A DNA stretch of 64,000 nucleotides from CAJQLB01 sp905479065 (GCA_943846735.1 OX044364.1:868001-932000), one strand, 5' to 3'; shown: positions 28,301 to 37,630, numbered from the stretch's first letter. Notes: generated by a model not told the origin, from the sequence alone. A program made the numbers and translations.

Positions 28301-29062
28301 AAAAAACCAAAAGCAGCCATCTTACGTGAAAAAGGAAGTAATTCAGAACGTGAAATGGCAAATGCTATGTATCTCGCTGGTTTTGATGTTAAAGATGTAC
28401 ACATGACAGATTTGATATCAGGACGAGAAACACTTGAAGACATTCAATTTATTGGTGCTGTTGGTGGATTTTCAAATTCAGATGTCTTAGGGTCTGCTAA
28501 GGGATGGGCTGGGGTTTTTAGATATAATGACAATGCGAAAAACGCACTTCAAAAGTTCTTTGAACGACAAGACACATTATCCGTTGGAATTTGCAATGGT
28601 GCACAGCTATGGATGGAATTGGAATTGATAAACCCAAGTCATGCTCAGCACGGAAAACTAACATTCAATGACTCAGGAAAACATGAAAGTGCTTTTACCT
28701 CTGTGAAAATAGAAGACAACAAATCAGTCATGTTATCTTCATTATCAGGAGCTACTTTAGGTGTATGGATATCACATGGTGAGGGAAAGTTTGATTTACC
28801 ACTTGCAAGAGAATCCTATAATATCGTAGCAACTTATGGGTATGATGAGTATCCTTCAAATCCAAACGGATCAGATTTCAATGTTGCAATGATGTGTGAT
28901 AACTCGGGAAGACACCTCGTGACAATGCCCCACATAGAACGTTCTACATTTCAGTGGAATTGGGCAAATTATCCTGGACAAAGAAACGATGACGTCTCAC
29001 CTTGGATTGAAGCTTTTGTAAATGCCCGAGAATGGATTGAATATCATGACTCCACAAAATAA
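25394..29062 (+). CDS. purL: phosphoribosylformylglycinamidine synthase (large single-chain)
   Basis: The ATG at 25394 gives 1222 residues; an upstream TTG adds only seven unconserved residues. This is the fourth step of purine synthesis, converting FGAR, glutamine and ATP to FGAM. Visible parts are the N-terminal PurS-like region; a linker with VNSEHCRHKIF; two AIRS-type ATP-binding halves (AETHNFPTTVEPFNGAATGSGG; ANWMWPCKNEGEDARLYEAV, PTGKDSLSMKQ); and a C-terminal class I glutaminase with nucleophile Cys in VGICNGAQLW and His/Glu in the final WISHGEGKF and HIERS blocks. A -7-like TAAATTTG is at 25355-25362. It is monocistronic. Confidence 0.96.
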   Translation: MIHFFGNAKHSVYAVYMTAKLSKETIEKLSWLFGNNPKIEQASIDAFFVGPRASMVTPWSTNAVEITQNMGIKGIVRIEEFKRAVSDFSDFDTMLFQKYNTLNQKIFHTNSTPDNIINITDIAAYNKKEGLALNKEEVAYLSTISNKIGRPLTDSEVFGFSQVNSEHCRHKIFNGTFIIDGKEKPKSLFGLIKETSKAHPNSIVSAYKDNVAFLKGPKIEQFAPKRADIPDYYKTETFDSVISVKAETHNFPTTVEPFNGAATGSGGEIRDRLAGGKGSLPLAGTAVYMTSYPRLEEHRAWEKKLSERTWLYQTPMDILIKASNGASDFGNKFGQPLICGSVLTFEHEEENRKLGYDKVIMQAGGIGYGKANQALKDKPQNYDKIVILGGDNYRIGMGGAAVSSADTGEFASGIELNAVQRSNPEMQKRAANAIRGMVESKENNIVSIHDHGAGGHLNCLSELVEETGGLIDLDQLPVGDPTLSAKEIIGNESQERMGLVISDKNIDTLNRIANRERAPIYVVGDVTGDHRFTFKSKSRGEKPMDLELSDMFGSSPKTIMTDVVISRNYDPIYYNSENFDHYLKQVLQLESVACKDWLTNKVDRCVGGKVAKQQCAGTLQLPLNNLGVMALDFKGKEGVATSIGHSPISALINPSAGSRNSIAEALTNIVWAPLKEGLKSVSLSANWMWPCKNEGEDARLYEAVEAISEFAIDLGINIPTGKDSLSMKQKYPDEEVIAPGTVIISAAANCHDISKTIEPVFQECGGSIYYINISQEKFKLGGSAFGQVMNKIGNDVPNVKSASYLKNVFNTLQHLIIEKQIVAGHDIASGGLVTTLLEMCFSNNNIGANIDLTALQETDAIKVLFAENVGVVIQSTNDQIESVFSKKGIEAINIGNVTTNNQLHLKNYATDHKLIISELRDTWYKTSFLLDQQQTKNNLAKTRFENYHRQPLVFKFPKHFTGKLPLISSKKPKAAILREKGSNSEREMANAMYLAGFDVKDVHMTDLISGRETLEDIQFIGAVGGFSNSDVLGSAKGWAGVFRYNDNAKNALQKFFERQDTLSVGICNGAQLWMELELINPSHAQHGKLTFNDSGKHESAFTSVKIEDNKSVMLSSLSGATLGVWISHGEGKFDLPLARESYNIVATYGYDEYPSNPNGSDFNVAMMCDNSGRHLVTMPHIERSTFQWNWANYPGQRNDDVSPWIEAFVNAREWIEYHDSTK

Positions 29063-29172
29063 TAATGAGCACAAATTACTGCGATAATGCATGAAATTTT
29101 GTGGTTTTCAACTCGTGAAATACATTCAAGATTAACATAAAAAAACATACCTTCGCAAAAAAGTGACCTGTT

Positions 29173-31608
29173 ATGAAAAAAATACTTTCTATTTTCATTA
29201 TAATAATGATCTCGGCCTTTAACCTAAATGCCCAGAGTATTTCAGAAATATACCACAGAGCAAAAATTTACTATGACCAACCCTCTGATGTCGAATTTTT
29301 AGAGTCTCAAGGGATTTCGTTAGATCATGGTTTCCACAAAAAAAACAACTCATTTGAATCAGACTTTTCTGAAAAAGAAATCGAAAAAGCACAATCTATG
29401 GGATATACCGTAGAAATTGTTATTGAAGATGTCAAATCCTACTATGTTGCAAGAAATAAATCTGATTACAATAATTTTGTGACGCTAGACAGAACTAAAA
29501 ATTCTTCTTGTAATACAACATCTGCAGATTATGTTACACCTTTCAATTACGATATCAAAGACCCAAATGATTTTGGTGGCTTTTACACCTATTCAGAGAT
29601 GCTTCAAGAGTTAGATGACATGAAAACTCAGTACCCTAATTTAATCACCACCAGAGCTGACATTAAAGACCCTTTAGATACCTCATTACCTCACAAACAT
29701 CAAACCCAAGAGGGACGTTATTTACAATGGGTCAAAATTTCTGACAATCCTGAAACAAGTGAGGAAGAATCGCAAATTCTTTATACAGCGATTCACCACG
29801 CACGAGAACCCGCATCACTTCAACAATTAATTTTTTACATGTGGTACCTTTTAGAAAATTACGATACCGATACCGATGTAAAAGCGATAATTGATAACAC
29901 AGAATTATTTTTTATCCCGATAGTCAATCCTGACGGCTACATTTACAATGAAACAACCAACCCTTTTGGAGGCGGGTTGTGGAGGAAAAACAGAAAAGAC
30001 AACCAAAATGGAAGTTATGGTGTCGATTTAAATAGAAATTATTCATACGTTACACCAGAGGGAGAAGAAGTATGGAACACTGCTGGAACATCTAATAACA
30101 CTTCTGATAACACCTATGCGGGAACCATGCCATTTTCAGAGCCAGAAAGTAAGGCAGTTCGTTATTTTATTGAATTGCATGAATTTAAAATTGCGTTAAA
30201 TAATCATTCCTACAGTCAATTACTTCTATATCCTTTTGGATACGATTTCAACCAACCTACCGAAGACAACGATACCTTCGTTGCATTATCAAAGACGATG
30301 GTATCACAGAACGGATATGCTAATATTATAGCCTCCGACTTGTACCCTGCAGCAGGGGATAGCGATGATTTCATGTATGGTCTTTTGGAAACGGAAAATG
30401 GAGGAACAAGAGAAAAAATTTATGCCATGACTCCTGAAATAGGAGCTAGTTTTTGGCCAGCAGCTTCTTCCATTGAAAGCATCTGTAAAGAGATGGTGTT
30501 TCATAATTTGAGTGCGGCAAAATTTGTCGGGAATTATGCAGCATTAACAGATTTATCGTCCAACTACACCAATGATATTGTGACCGATGCACAATTCCGT
30601 TTAAAAAGAATTGGGTTGAGCGAGCCAGGAGTTTTCACAGTAAACGTTACCCCTGTGAGTGATAATATTTTATCAGTAGGTAGCGCTGCGACTTTTAATA
30701 ATTTGAGTTATTTGGAAACAATTGATGGCAGCATAGCGATCAATTTAAATCCAGCAATACTTACTGGAGACACATACACCTATGACCTCATAATTGACAA
30801 CGGTTTGTTTTCTGAAAAACAAACACTGACCAAAACATATGGTGAACCATCAATATTTTTGAACGATCCAGGTGATGATACCAACACAAATTGGACAACG
30901 ACATCGTGGTCAACAACAACGGAGGACTACGTTTCAACGTTTAGTTCTATAACAGATTCTCCTGGATCAAATTATGCCAACGGGGAAAATAGTTACTTAA
31001 CGCTGTCTAATTCAATTGACTTATTTGGAGTAACCGACGCCAATTTAACTTTTCAAGCAAAATGGGATATTGAATCTAATTACGATTATGTTCAAATTGA
31101 GGTGTCCATAGATAACGGTAATTCTTGGATTCCTCAATGTGGAAACTTTACCAATGAAGGCGTCACTAACCAGAGTAATGCGAGCGGTGAACCACTTTAC
31201 GACGGCTCACAAAGTACATGGGTTTCAGAATTTATTGATTTAAAAGGTTACATTGGAGAGTCAATACTTCTTCGGTTCTCACTAATTTCAGATTTCGGTG
31301 TCACAGGAGATGGCTTTTATTTTGATGATTTAAAAATTAATCTTCTCCAAAACACACTAAGTTTGGACGCATCACTGGGTACGAAATTTAGGTTGTATCC
31401 GAATCCCTTAAAAGAATTGTTATTTATTGATAGTTCGGTAAAGGATTTTGACATTGACATATATAATCTTAGTGGACAATTAGTATTAAACTCGAAAGGG
31501 CAATCACATAACACAGCAATAAATTGTTCAACACTAGCCTCTGGAGTTTACCTCTTAAAACTTAAGACTGACAAGGAGGTTCAAAGCTTTAAAATTATAA
31601 AACAATAA
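29173..31608 (+). CDS. M14 zinc carboxypeptidase with T9SS sorting domain
   Basis: 811 residues. Signal peptide (IIIMISAFNLNAQ), a propeptide of about 110 residues, then the M14 domain (about 130-455): zinc ligands His and Glu in IHHAREPASLQQ, third His in ALNNHSYSQLLLYPFGY, substrate-binding NPDGY and WRKNRKDN, and catalytic Glu in MTPEIGASFWP. Beta-sandwich regions follow, including a MAM/CUB-like stretch (YVQIEVSIDNGNSWIPQCGNF ... GDGFYFDDLKI), and a type A sorting domain at the end (FRLYPNPLKELLFID ... GVYLLKLKTDKEVQSFKIIKQ). It is exported by type IX secretion and trims C-terminal residues from extracellular peptides. A -7-like TACCTTCG is at 29148-29155. Confidence 0.93.
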   Translation: MKKILSIFIIIMISAFNLNAQSISEIYHRAKIYYDQPSDVEFLESQGISLDHGFHKKNNSFESDFSEKEIEKAQSMGYTVEIVIEDVKSYYVARNKSDYNNFVTLDRTKNSSCNTTSADYVTPFNYDIKDPNDFGGFYTYSEMLQELDDMKTQYPNLITTRADIKDPLDTSLPHKHQTQEGRYLQWVKISDNPETSEEESQILYTAIHHAREPASLQQLIFYMWYLLENYDTDTDVKAIIDNTELFFIPIVNPDGYIYNETTNPFGGGLWRKNRKDNQNGSYGVDLNRNYSYVTPEGEEVWNTAGTSNNTSDNTYAGTMPFSEPESKAVRYFIELHEFKIALNNHSYSQLLLYPFGYDFNQPTEDNDTFVALSKTMVSQNGYANIIASDLYPAAGDSDDFMYGLLETENGGTREKIYAMTPEIGASFWPAASSIESICKEMVFHNLSAAKFVGNYAALTDLSSNYTNDIVTDAQFRLKRIGLSEPGVFTVNVTPVSDNILSVGSAATFNNLSYLETIDGSIAINLNPAILTGDTYTYDLIIDNGLFSEKQTLTKTYGEPSIFLNDPGDDTNTNWTTTSWSTTTEDYVSTFSSITDSPGSNYANGENSYLTLSNSIDLFGVTDANLTFQAKWDIESNYDYVQIEVSIDNGNSWIPQCGNFTNEGVTNQSNASGEPLYDGSQSTWVSEFIDLKGYIGESILLRFSLISDFGVTGDGFYFDDLKINLLQNTLSLDASLGTKFRLYPNPLKELLFIDSSVKDFDIDIYNLSGQLVLNSKGQSHNTAINCSTLASGVYLLKLKTDKEVQSFKIIKQ

Positions 31609-31634
31609 TTTAAAGTGTCGTCTTTTAATGTTGT

Positions 31635-31664
31635 TTGATATACATCATAATTTTCATACTTTGC
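31635..31664 (+). promoter_or_regulatory. Bacteroidota-type promoter of the acyl-CoA ligase gene
   Basis: TTG (31635-31637), exactly 19 bases, then TACTTTGC (31657-31664), a very close match to the TTG-N19-TAnnTTTG form. It lies 30 bases before the ATG at 31694. No copy of the palindrome that lies before marR is seen here. Confidence 0.7.
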
Positions 31665-31693
31665 ACATTCTATAACTTTCATAATTCATAGTG

Positions 31694-33463
31694 ATGAAGA
31701 TTACGCGCATATTTGATTTTCCATATTACCAACTTAACACCTACAACCTTAAAAATGCATTTATAACAAAACACGGAGGGAAATGGAAATCTACTTCTAC
31801 TCAAGAATACATTGATTTAGCAAATACGATAAGTAGAGGCTTACTGAGGCTTGGAGTCAAAGCAAATGATAAAATTGCTGTCATTTCATCTACTAACAGA
31901 ACTGAATGGAATATTGTGGATATCGGAATTTTACAAATTGGTGCACAAAATGTTCCCATTTATCCCACGATATCAAAAGAGGACTACGAGTATATCTTGA
32001 ATCACTCTGAAGCCTCATATTGCTTTGTATCTGATCAAGATATCCTGACAAAACTCAATGCAATTAAGGGAAAAACGACCTTAAAAGAAGTCTTTACTTT
32101 CAATGATATTGCTAATGAAAAAAGTTGGAGTGACGTTTTGAAACTTGGATTAGATACGGGTAATCAATCTGAGGTTGATACTCAAAAAAAGAAAGTTAAA
32201 CCCAATGATCTTGCAACTCTCATCTACACATCAGGTACAACGGGAAAACCAAAAGGTGTTATGTTATCACATGATAACATTGTTTCGAACGTATTAGAAA
32301 GTGAAAAACGTGTTCCTTTTGATCACGGAAATTCTAAGGCTTTAAGTTTTTTACCAGTTTGTCATGTATTTGAACGCATGATTTTATACTTATATCAATA
32401 CTGCGGTGTTGAAATTTATTTTGCAGAATCCATTGATAAGATGAGTGATAATTTAAAAGAAATAAAGCCAAACGTAATGACCGCTGTTCCAAGGCTTTAC
32501 GAAAAAGTATATGACAAAATTGTCGCTAAAGGAAGTGAATTAAAAGGCATTAAAAAACTATTATTTTTTTGGGCTGTTAGCTTGGGTTTAAAGTATGAAC
32601 CTTATGGTCAAAACGGATGGTTCTATGAGCGACAATTAGCATTAGCTCGAAAACTTATTTTTAGTAAATGGAAAGAAGGCTTAGGAGGTAATCTGGATTT
32701 AATGGTTTCAGGAAGTGCCGCCCTACAAACACGATTAACACGTGTTTTTGCTGCTGCAGAAATGCCAATTATGGAAGGGTATGGCTTAACAGAAACCTCA
32801 CCTGTGGTCTCGGTCAATGATCAAAGAAATGGCGGGTTTAAAGTTGGAAGTGTTGGTCGCGTTATCGATAATGTTACTGTTAAAATTGCTGATGATGGAG
32901 AAATATTAGTGAAAGGACCAAATGTTATGCAAGGTTATTTTAAAGACAAGGATAAGACCGCAGAAGTGATATCTGATGGCTATTTTCACACGGGTGACAT
33001 TGGAGAAATTTGTGAAGATGGTTTTCTTAAAATTACAGACAGGAAAAAAGATATGTTTAAAACATCAGGAGGTAAGTACGTCGTTCCGTCATTGTTGGAA
33101 AATCAATTGAAACAATCCCGTTTTATCGAACAAATTTTAGTTATTGGTGAAGGTGAAAAAATGCCTGCTGCTTTAATTCAACCAAATTTTGAATTCATAG
33201 AGGGATGGATTGCTAAAAAACAACAATCTATTGGTACACATTTTACAGACATCACCAATTCTCAAATTATCGTTGACCGAATTCAAAGAGAAATTGATGT
33301 TTGTAATCAAAACTTTGGCAAATGGGAGCAAATTAAAAAATTCAAACTCACACCTGAAATTTGGTCAATCGATGAGGGTCACCTCACTCCTACAATGAAA
33401 ATGAAACGTAAAGTTATCAAAGAAAAATACGCTACACTAATCGAAGCTATTTACCGTCCTTAA
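31694..33463 (+). CDS. fadD: long-chain acyl-CoA synthetase (AMP-dependent ligase)
   Basis: 589 residues from the ATG at 31694 (a GTG directly before it is the alternative). Adenylation motifs are YTSGTTGKPKGVMLSH (P-loop, about 177-192), EGYGLTETSPV, YFHTGDIGEI and RKKDMFKTSGGKYV. The C-terminal part is the long-chain-type, with TPEIWSIDEGHLTPTMKMKRKVI. It activates free fatty acids with ATP and CoA for beta-oxidation. It has its own promoter and lies just before the MarR-controlled operon, so the two units form one functional locus. The exact chain-length range is unknown. Confidence 0.9.
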   Translation: MKITRIFDFPYYQLNTYNLKNAFITKHGGKWKSTSTQEYIDLANTISRGLLRLGVKANDKIAVISSTNRTEWNIVDIGILQIGAQNVPIYPTISKEDYEYILNHSEASYCFVSDQDILTKLNAIKGKTTLKEVFTFNDIANEKSWSDVLKLGLDTGNQSEVDTQKKKVKPNDLATLIYTSGTTGKPKGVMLSHDNIVSNVLESEKRVPFDHGNSKALSFLPVCHVFERMILYLYQYCGVEIYFAESIDKMSDNLKEIKPNVMTAVPRLYEKVYDKIVAKGSELKGIKKLLFFWAVSLGLKYEPYGQNGWFYERQLALARKLIFSKWKEGLGGNLDLMVSGSAALQTRLTRVFAAAEMPIMEGYGLTETSPVVSVNDQRNGGFKVGSVGRVIDNVTVKIADDGEILVKGPNVMQGYFKDKDKTAEVISDGYFHTGDIGEICEDGFLKITDRKKDMFKTSGGKYVVPSLLENQLKQSRFIEQILVIGEGEKMPAALIQPNFEFIEGWIAKKQQSIGTHFTDITNSQIIVDRIQREIDVCNQNFGKWEQIKKFKLTPEIWSIDEGHLTPTMKMKRKVIKEKYATLIEAIYRP

Positions 33464-33500
33464 ACAACAACTTTCTACACCACACTCATTATTATAATTT

Positions 33501-33530
33501 AAAAAATACTATGCATGCATAGTATTTTTT
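33501..33530. promoter_or_regulatory. perfect 30-bp palindrome, probable MarR operator
   Basis: Both halves read AAAAAATACTATGCA outward, forming an exact inverted repeat centred on TGCATGCA. It lies between the fadD stop and a -7 box TATCTTTG at 33533-33540, 29 bases before the marR ATG, so a bound dimer would block the promoter. MarR regulators usually bind palindromes of 16-20 bp, and the core TACTATGCATGCATAGTA is of that size. It is not followed by a T run beyond the palindrome itself; transcription termination of fadD is a possible second role. Confidence 0.7.
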
Positions 33531-33558
33531 AGTATCTTTGTGTCATATAATTACGAAC

Positions 33559-33993
33559 ATGAAAGATAAAACCATTGATTATTTACTGAGAACCACTTGG
33601 TTAGCAGTAATTAAGATGTATAATGAAGAAGCTTCCAAATTTGACACGACTATGGCAACTGGATTTACTCTATTAAGTATTGATCCTGACGGTGGAACAC
33701 CCTCTACGAGCTTGGGGCCAAAAATGGGAATGGAAGCAACTAGTTTGTCACGAACTTTAAAAACAATGGAAGAAAAAGGGTTGATTGAACGTAAACCTAA
33801 TCCTGAAGATGGAAGGGGTGTTTTAATTCACCTAACTGATTTTGGAAAAGAAAAAAGGGATTACTCTAGAGAGCGCGTCCTTATTTTCAATGAAGCCATA
33901 AAATCAAAAGTGTCAGAAGAACAACTTCAACATTTTTATGAGGTTACAGAGACCATCAACGACATGATTATTAACAAAAGAATTTATAACTAA
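33559..33993 (+). CDS. MarR family regulator of the beta-oxidation operon
   Basis: 144 residues from the ATG at 33559. An in-frame TTG at 33538 is unlikely as a start because it lies in the -7 box. The winged helix (about 50-115) contains MGMEATSLSRTLKTMEEKGLIERKPNPEDGRGVLIHLTDFGKE: a recognition helix (SLSRTLKTMEE) and a wing with the typical DGR. It heads the operon of hydroxyacyl-CoA dehydrogenase/hydratase, thiolase and acyl-CoA dehydrogenase, so it most likely represses them and responds to acyl-CoA. Autoregulation through the palindrome just upstream is inferred. Confidence 0.9.
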   Translation: MKDKTIDYLLRTTWLAVIKMYNEEASKFDTTMATGFTLLSIDPDGGTPSTSLGPKMGMEATSLSRTLKTMEEKGLIERKPNPEDGRGVLIHLTDFGKEKRDYSRERVLIFNEAIKSKVSEEQLQHFYEVTETINDMIINKRIYN

Positions 33994-34010
33994 AACCTAT
34001 TTCATAGATA

Positions 34011-36419
34011 ATGAGTAAGCGTAGAATAAAAAAAGTAGCCATTGTTGGATCTGGAATTATGGGAAGCGGTATTGCATGTCATTTTGCCAATATAGGCGTT
34101 GATGTACTTCTATTGGACATCGTCCCTAGGGAATTAACGGATAAAGAGAAAGCTAAAAACCTGACTCTAAACGACAAAATGGTTAGAAACCGTCTTGTAA
34201 ATGATGCGTTAACAACTGCATTAAAATCAAAACCATCTCCAATCTACAGTAAAAAATTTACATCAAGAATTACAACAGGTAATTTAGAGGATGACCTTGA
34301 GAAAGTCAAGGATGTTGATTGGATTATGGAGGTTGTTGTTGAGCGATTGGATATTAAGCAGCAAGTTTTCGAACAGATAGAGAAATATCGGAAACCTGGA
34401 ACAATAGTGTCGTCCAATACATCAGGAATTCCAATCTCTTTTATGAATGAAGGACGTTCTGAAGATTTCAGAAAACATTTTGCTGTCACACACTTTTTTA
34501 ACCCTCCACGATATTTAAAACTTTTTGAGGTCGTACCAGGTCCTGATTGCCTTCCAGAAATCACTTCTTTTCTAATGGAGTACGGTGAGAAGTTTTTGGG
34601 AAAAACCTCTGTTTTAGCAAAAGACACCCCTGCATTTATTGGTAACAGGATTGGTATATTTGGAATTCAAAGTCTTTTCCATCAAGTCAATGAACTCGAT
34701 TTAACAGTGGAAGAAATTGATAAATTGACAGGTCCAGTAATTGGACGGCCGAAGTCTGCGACTTTTAGAACCGTTGATGTTGTGGGGTTAGACACCCTGG
34801 TACATGTAGCCAATGGAATACATCAAAATTGTCCCAATGACGAAGCGCATGATTTATTCAAATTGCCTGATTTTATAAAAACAATGATGGACAACCAATG
34901 GTTAGGCAGTAAAACTGGTCAAGGCTTCTACAAAAAATCAGTAAATGAACAAGGTAAAAAAGAAATTCTTTCTTTAGATCTAAACACTTTGGAATATAGG
35001 CCCTCCAAAAAAGCCAAATTTGCCACTTTGGAATTAACCAAAACAATCGATAAACCTATTGATAGGTTTAGTGTATTAATTAATGGGAAAGATAAAGCAG
35101 GTACTTTTTATAGGAAAAATTTTGGAGCCATGTTCGCTTATGTTCAAAATAGAATACCAGAAATTTCAGACGAATTATATCGTATAGATGACGCCATGAA
35201 AGCTGGCTTTGGATGGGAAAATGGACCGTTTGAAATTTGGGACGCAATAGGTGTCGAAACAGGGATATCCTTAATGAAGGAAGAAGGTCATGAACCAGCA
35301 CCATGGGTCTTAAATATGTTGAAAGAGGGAATTACGACCTTTTATACTATAAAACATGGTGCAACCTATTTTTATGATATTTCTTCAAAATCGCAAATGA
35401 AACAGCCTGGTCAAGAGTCTTTCATCATTCTTGATAATATCAGAGAATCCAATAAAGTTTTCAAAAACTCTGAGGTTGTAATTGAAGATTTAGGTGATGG
35501 AATTTTAAATTGTGAGTTTCAATCTAAAATGAATAGTATTGGCGGAGATGTCCTTGCGGGTCTGAATAAGGCTGTAGATTTTGCTGAAAAAGATTTTGAC
35601 GGACTTGTTATAGGTAATCAAGGATCAAACTTTTCAGTAGGAGCAAATATTGGAATGATTTTTATGATGGCTGTAGAACAAGAATATGATGAGTTGAATA
35701 TGGCCATTAAATATTTTCAAGATACTGTCATGCGCATGCGATATTCCTCCATTCCAACTGTTGTTGCTCCTCATGGATTATCATTGGGTGGAGCTTGTGA
35801 ATTATCAATGCATGCAGACAAAGTAGTTGCTGCTGCGGAAACATATATAGGTTTAGTCGAATTTGGCGTTGGAGTTATTCCTGGCGGTGCCGGTTCAAAA
35901 GAAATGGCTCTTCGAGCCTCTGACACTTTTCACACGGGAGATGTTGAACTTAACGTATTACAAGATTATTTTCTAACTGTTGGAATGGCCAAAGTTGCGA
36001 CTTCAGCTTACGAAGCATTCGATTTGGGAATCTTACAAAAAGGAAAGGACATCGTTGTTGTGAATAGAGACAGACAAATTGCTACAGCCAAAGCCCATGC
36101 AAGATTGATGGCAGACAGCGGGTACACACAACCTGTTAGGCGTAAAGATGTCAAGGTATTGGGTAAACAAGCACTGGGAATGTTTTTAGTCGGTACTGAT
36201 GCAATGGAAGCGAGTCGATACATCAGTGAACATGATCAAAAAATTGCCAACAAACTTGCTTATGTAATGGCAGGAGGTGATTTATCACAGCCCACATTAG
36301 TAAGCGAGCAGTATTTGTTGGATTTAGAAAGAGAGGCATTTTTGAGTCTTTGTACTGAACGAAAAACATTAGAACGCATTCAACACATGTTAAAAACTGG
36401 TAAACCTTTAAGAAATTAA
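34011..36419 (+). CDS. fadB: 3-hydroxyacyl-CoA dehydrogenase / enoyl-CoA hydratase fusion
   Basis: 802 residues. The order is reversed with respect to E. coli FadB: an N-terminal NAD-binding dehydrogenase (VAIVGSGIMGSGIACHFANIG, about 8-28; HFFNPPRYLKLFEVV; FIGNRIGIF) with its C-terminal helical repeat to about 470, then a crotonase domain (about 490-720) with oxyanion GLSLGGACELSMHAD and VEFGVGVIPGGAGSKE that supply the two catalytic Glu. It hydrates trans-2-enoyl-CoA and oxidises the product to 3-ketoacyl-CoA. The gene begins 17 bases after marR and is followed after 3 bases by thiolase. The symbol is by function, not strict orthology. Confidence 0.92.
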   Translation: MSKRRIKKVAIVGSGIMGSGIACHFANIGVDVLLLDIVPRELTDKEKAKNLTLNDKMVRNRLVNDALTTALKSKPSPIYSKKFTSRITTGNLEDDLEKVKDVDWIMEVVVERLDIKQQVFEQIEKYRKPGTIVSSNTSGIPISFMNEGRSEDFRKHFAVTHFFNPPRYLKLFEVVPGPDCLPEITSFLMEYGEKFLGKTSVLAKDTPAFIGNRIGIFGIQSLFHQVNELDLTVEEIDKLTGPVIGRPKSATFRTVDVVGLDTLVHVANGIHQNCPNDEAHDLFKLPDFIKTMMDNQWLGSKTGQGFYKKSVNEQGKKEILSLDLNTLEYRPSKKAKFATLELTKTIDKPIDRFSVLINGKDKAGTFYRKNFGAMFAYVQNRIPEISDELYRIDDAMKAGFGWENGPFEIWDAIGVETGISLMKEEGHEPAPWVLNMLKEGITTFYTIKHGATYFYDISSKSQMKQPGQESFIILDNIRESNKVFKNSEVVIEDLGDGILNCEFQSKMNSIGGDVLAGLNKAVDFAEKDFDGLVIGNQGSNFSVGANIGMIFMMAVEQEYDELNMAIKYFQDTVMRMRYSSIPTVVAPHGLSLGGACELSMHADKVVAAAETYIGLVEFGVGVIPGGAGSKEMALRASDTFHTGDVELNVLQDYFLTVGMAKVATSAYEAFDLGILQKGKDIVVVNRDRQIATAKAHARLMADSGYTQPVRRKDVKVLGKQALGMFLVGTDAMEASRYISEHDQKIANKLAYVMAGGDLSQPTLVSEQYLLDLEREAFLSLCTERKTLERIQHMLKTGKPLRN

Positions 36420-36422
36420 ATC

Positions 36423-37613
36423 ATGAAAACAGCATACATAGTAAAAGGGTATAGAACAGCCGTTGGCAAATCTAAAAAAGGAGGACTAAGGTTCAAAAGA
36501 GCTGATGAACTTGCTGCCGAAACCATCAAATATATGATGAATAAATTACCTGATTTTGACGTTAACCGCATCGATGATGTCATCGTAGGAAACGCGATGC
36601 CAGAAGGAGCTCAAGGTTTAAATATGGCACGCATCATTTCCTTAATTGGACTTGATACCGTACATGTCCCAGGTGTCACTGTAAATCGATTTTGCTCTTC
36701 GGGATTAGAGACAATTGCAATGGCAGTCGCGAAAATTCAATCAGGTATGGCAGACTGTATTATCGCAGGAGGCACAGAGAGTATGAGTTCGGTTCCTATG
36801 ACAGGTTTTAAACCAGAATTAAACTACAACATCGTTCAAGCCGGGCATGAAGATTACTATTGGGGAATGGGAAATACTGCAGAGGCAGTAGCAAACAAAT
36901 ACAATATTTCAAGAAAGGACCAAGATGAATTCGCATATCATTCTCACATAAAAGCATTGAAAGCGCTCGAAAATGATCGTTTTCAAGACCAAATTGTACC
37001 GATACAAGTCGAGGAGATTTTTGTAAATAACCAAGGTAAAAAATCAGCCCGCAACTACACTTTTACAAAAGATGAAGGGCCTAGACAAGGAACAAGTAAA
37101 GAAGCGTTATCAAGGTTAAGGCCTGTTTTTGCGCAGGGAGGTTCTGTTACCGCGGGTAATTCGTCTCAAACCAGTGATGGTGCTGCTTTCGTATTGGTAA
37201 TGAGTGAGGCGATGGTCAATGAGCTGAATCTGAATCCTATAGCTCGGCTTGCGAGTTATGCGGCAGCAGGTGTTGAACCAAGAATCATGGGAATTGGTCC
37301 AGTAGCAGCTGTTCCAAAAGCATTGAAGCAAAGCGGTTTATCATTAAATGACATAGATTTAATTGAACTTAACGAAGCCTTTGCTTCACAATCCTTAGCT
37401 GTCATCCGCGAATTAGATCTAAATAACGAAATAATAAATGTAAATGGTGGTGCTGTTGCCTTAGGTCATCCTCTAGGATGTACAGGTGCCAAACTTTCAG
37501 TTCAATTATTTGACGAAATGCGTAAAAGAGAGCATCAAAACAAGTATGGTATGGTTACCATGTGTGTTGGAACGGGTCAAGGCGCTGCCGGAATTTTTGA
37601 ATTTTTAAATTAA
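36423..37613 (+). CDS. fadA: acetyl-CoA C-acyltransferase (3-ketoacyl-CoA thiolase)
   Basis: 396 residues, normal thiolase length. The nucleophilic Cys is in VNRFCSSGLETIAMA (about residue 91); the C-terminal pair is GGAVALGHPLGCTGA (His) and CVGTGQGAA (Cys). It cleaves 3-ketoacyl-CoA with CoA to acetyl-CoA and a shortened acyl-CoA, closing the beta-oxidation cycle. The operon position directly after the dehydrogenase/hydratase gene supports degradative thiolase rather than biosynthetic acetoacetyl-CoA thiolase. Confidence 0.93.
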   Translation: MKTAYIVKGYRTAVGKSKKGGLRFKRADELAAETIKYMMNKLPDFDVNRIDDVIVGNAMPEGAQGLNMARIISLIGLDTVHVPGVTVNRFCSSGLETIAMAVAKIQSGMADCIIAGGTESMSSVPMTGFKPELNYNIVQAGHEDYYWGMGNTAEAVANKYNISRKDQDEFAYHSHIKALKALENDRFQDQIVPIQVEEIFVNNQGKKSARNYTFTKDEGPRQGTSKEALSRLRPVFAQGGSVTAGNSSQTSDGAAFVLVMSEAMVNELNLNPIARLASYAAAGVEPRIMGIGPVAAVPKALKQSGLSLNDIDLIELNEAFASQSLAVIRELDLNNEIINVNGGAVALGHPLGCTGAKLSVQLFDEMRKREHQNKYGMVTMCVGTGQGAAGIFEFLN

Positions 37614-37630
37614 ACTTAACAAACAATATA

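Noticed and set aside
33538..33540. TTG as start of marR
   Set aside because: It is the end of the probable -7 box; the ATG at 33559 gives a normal MarR N-terminus.
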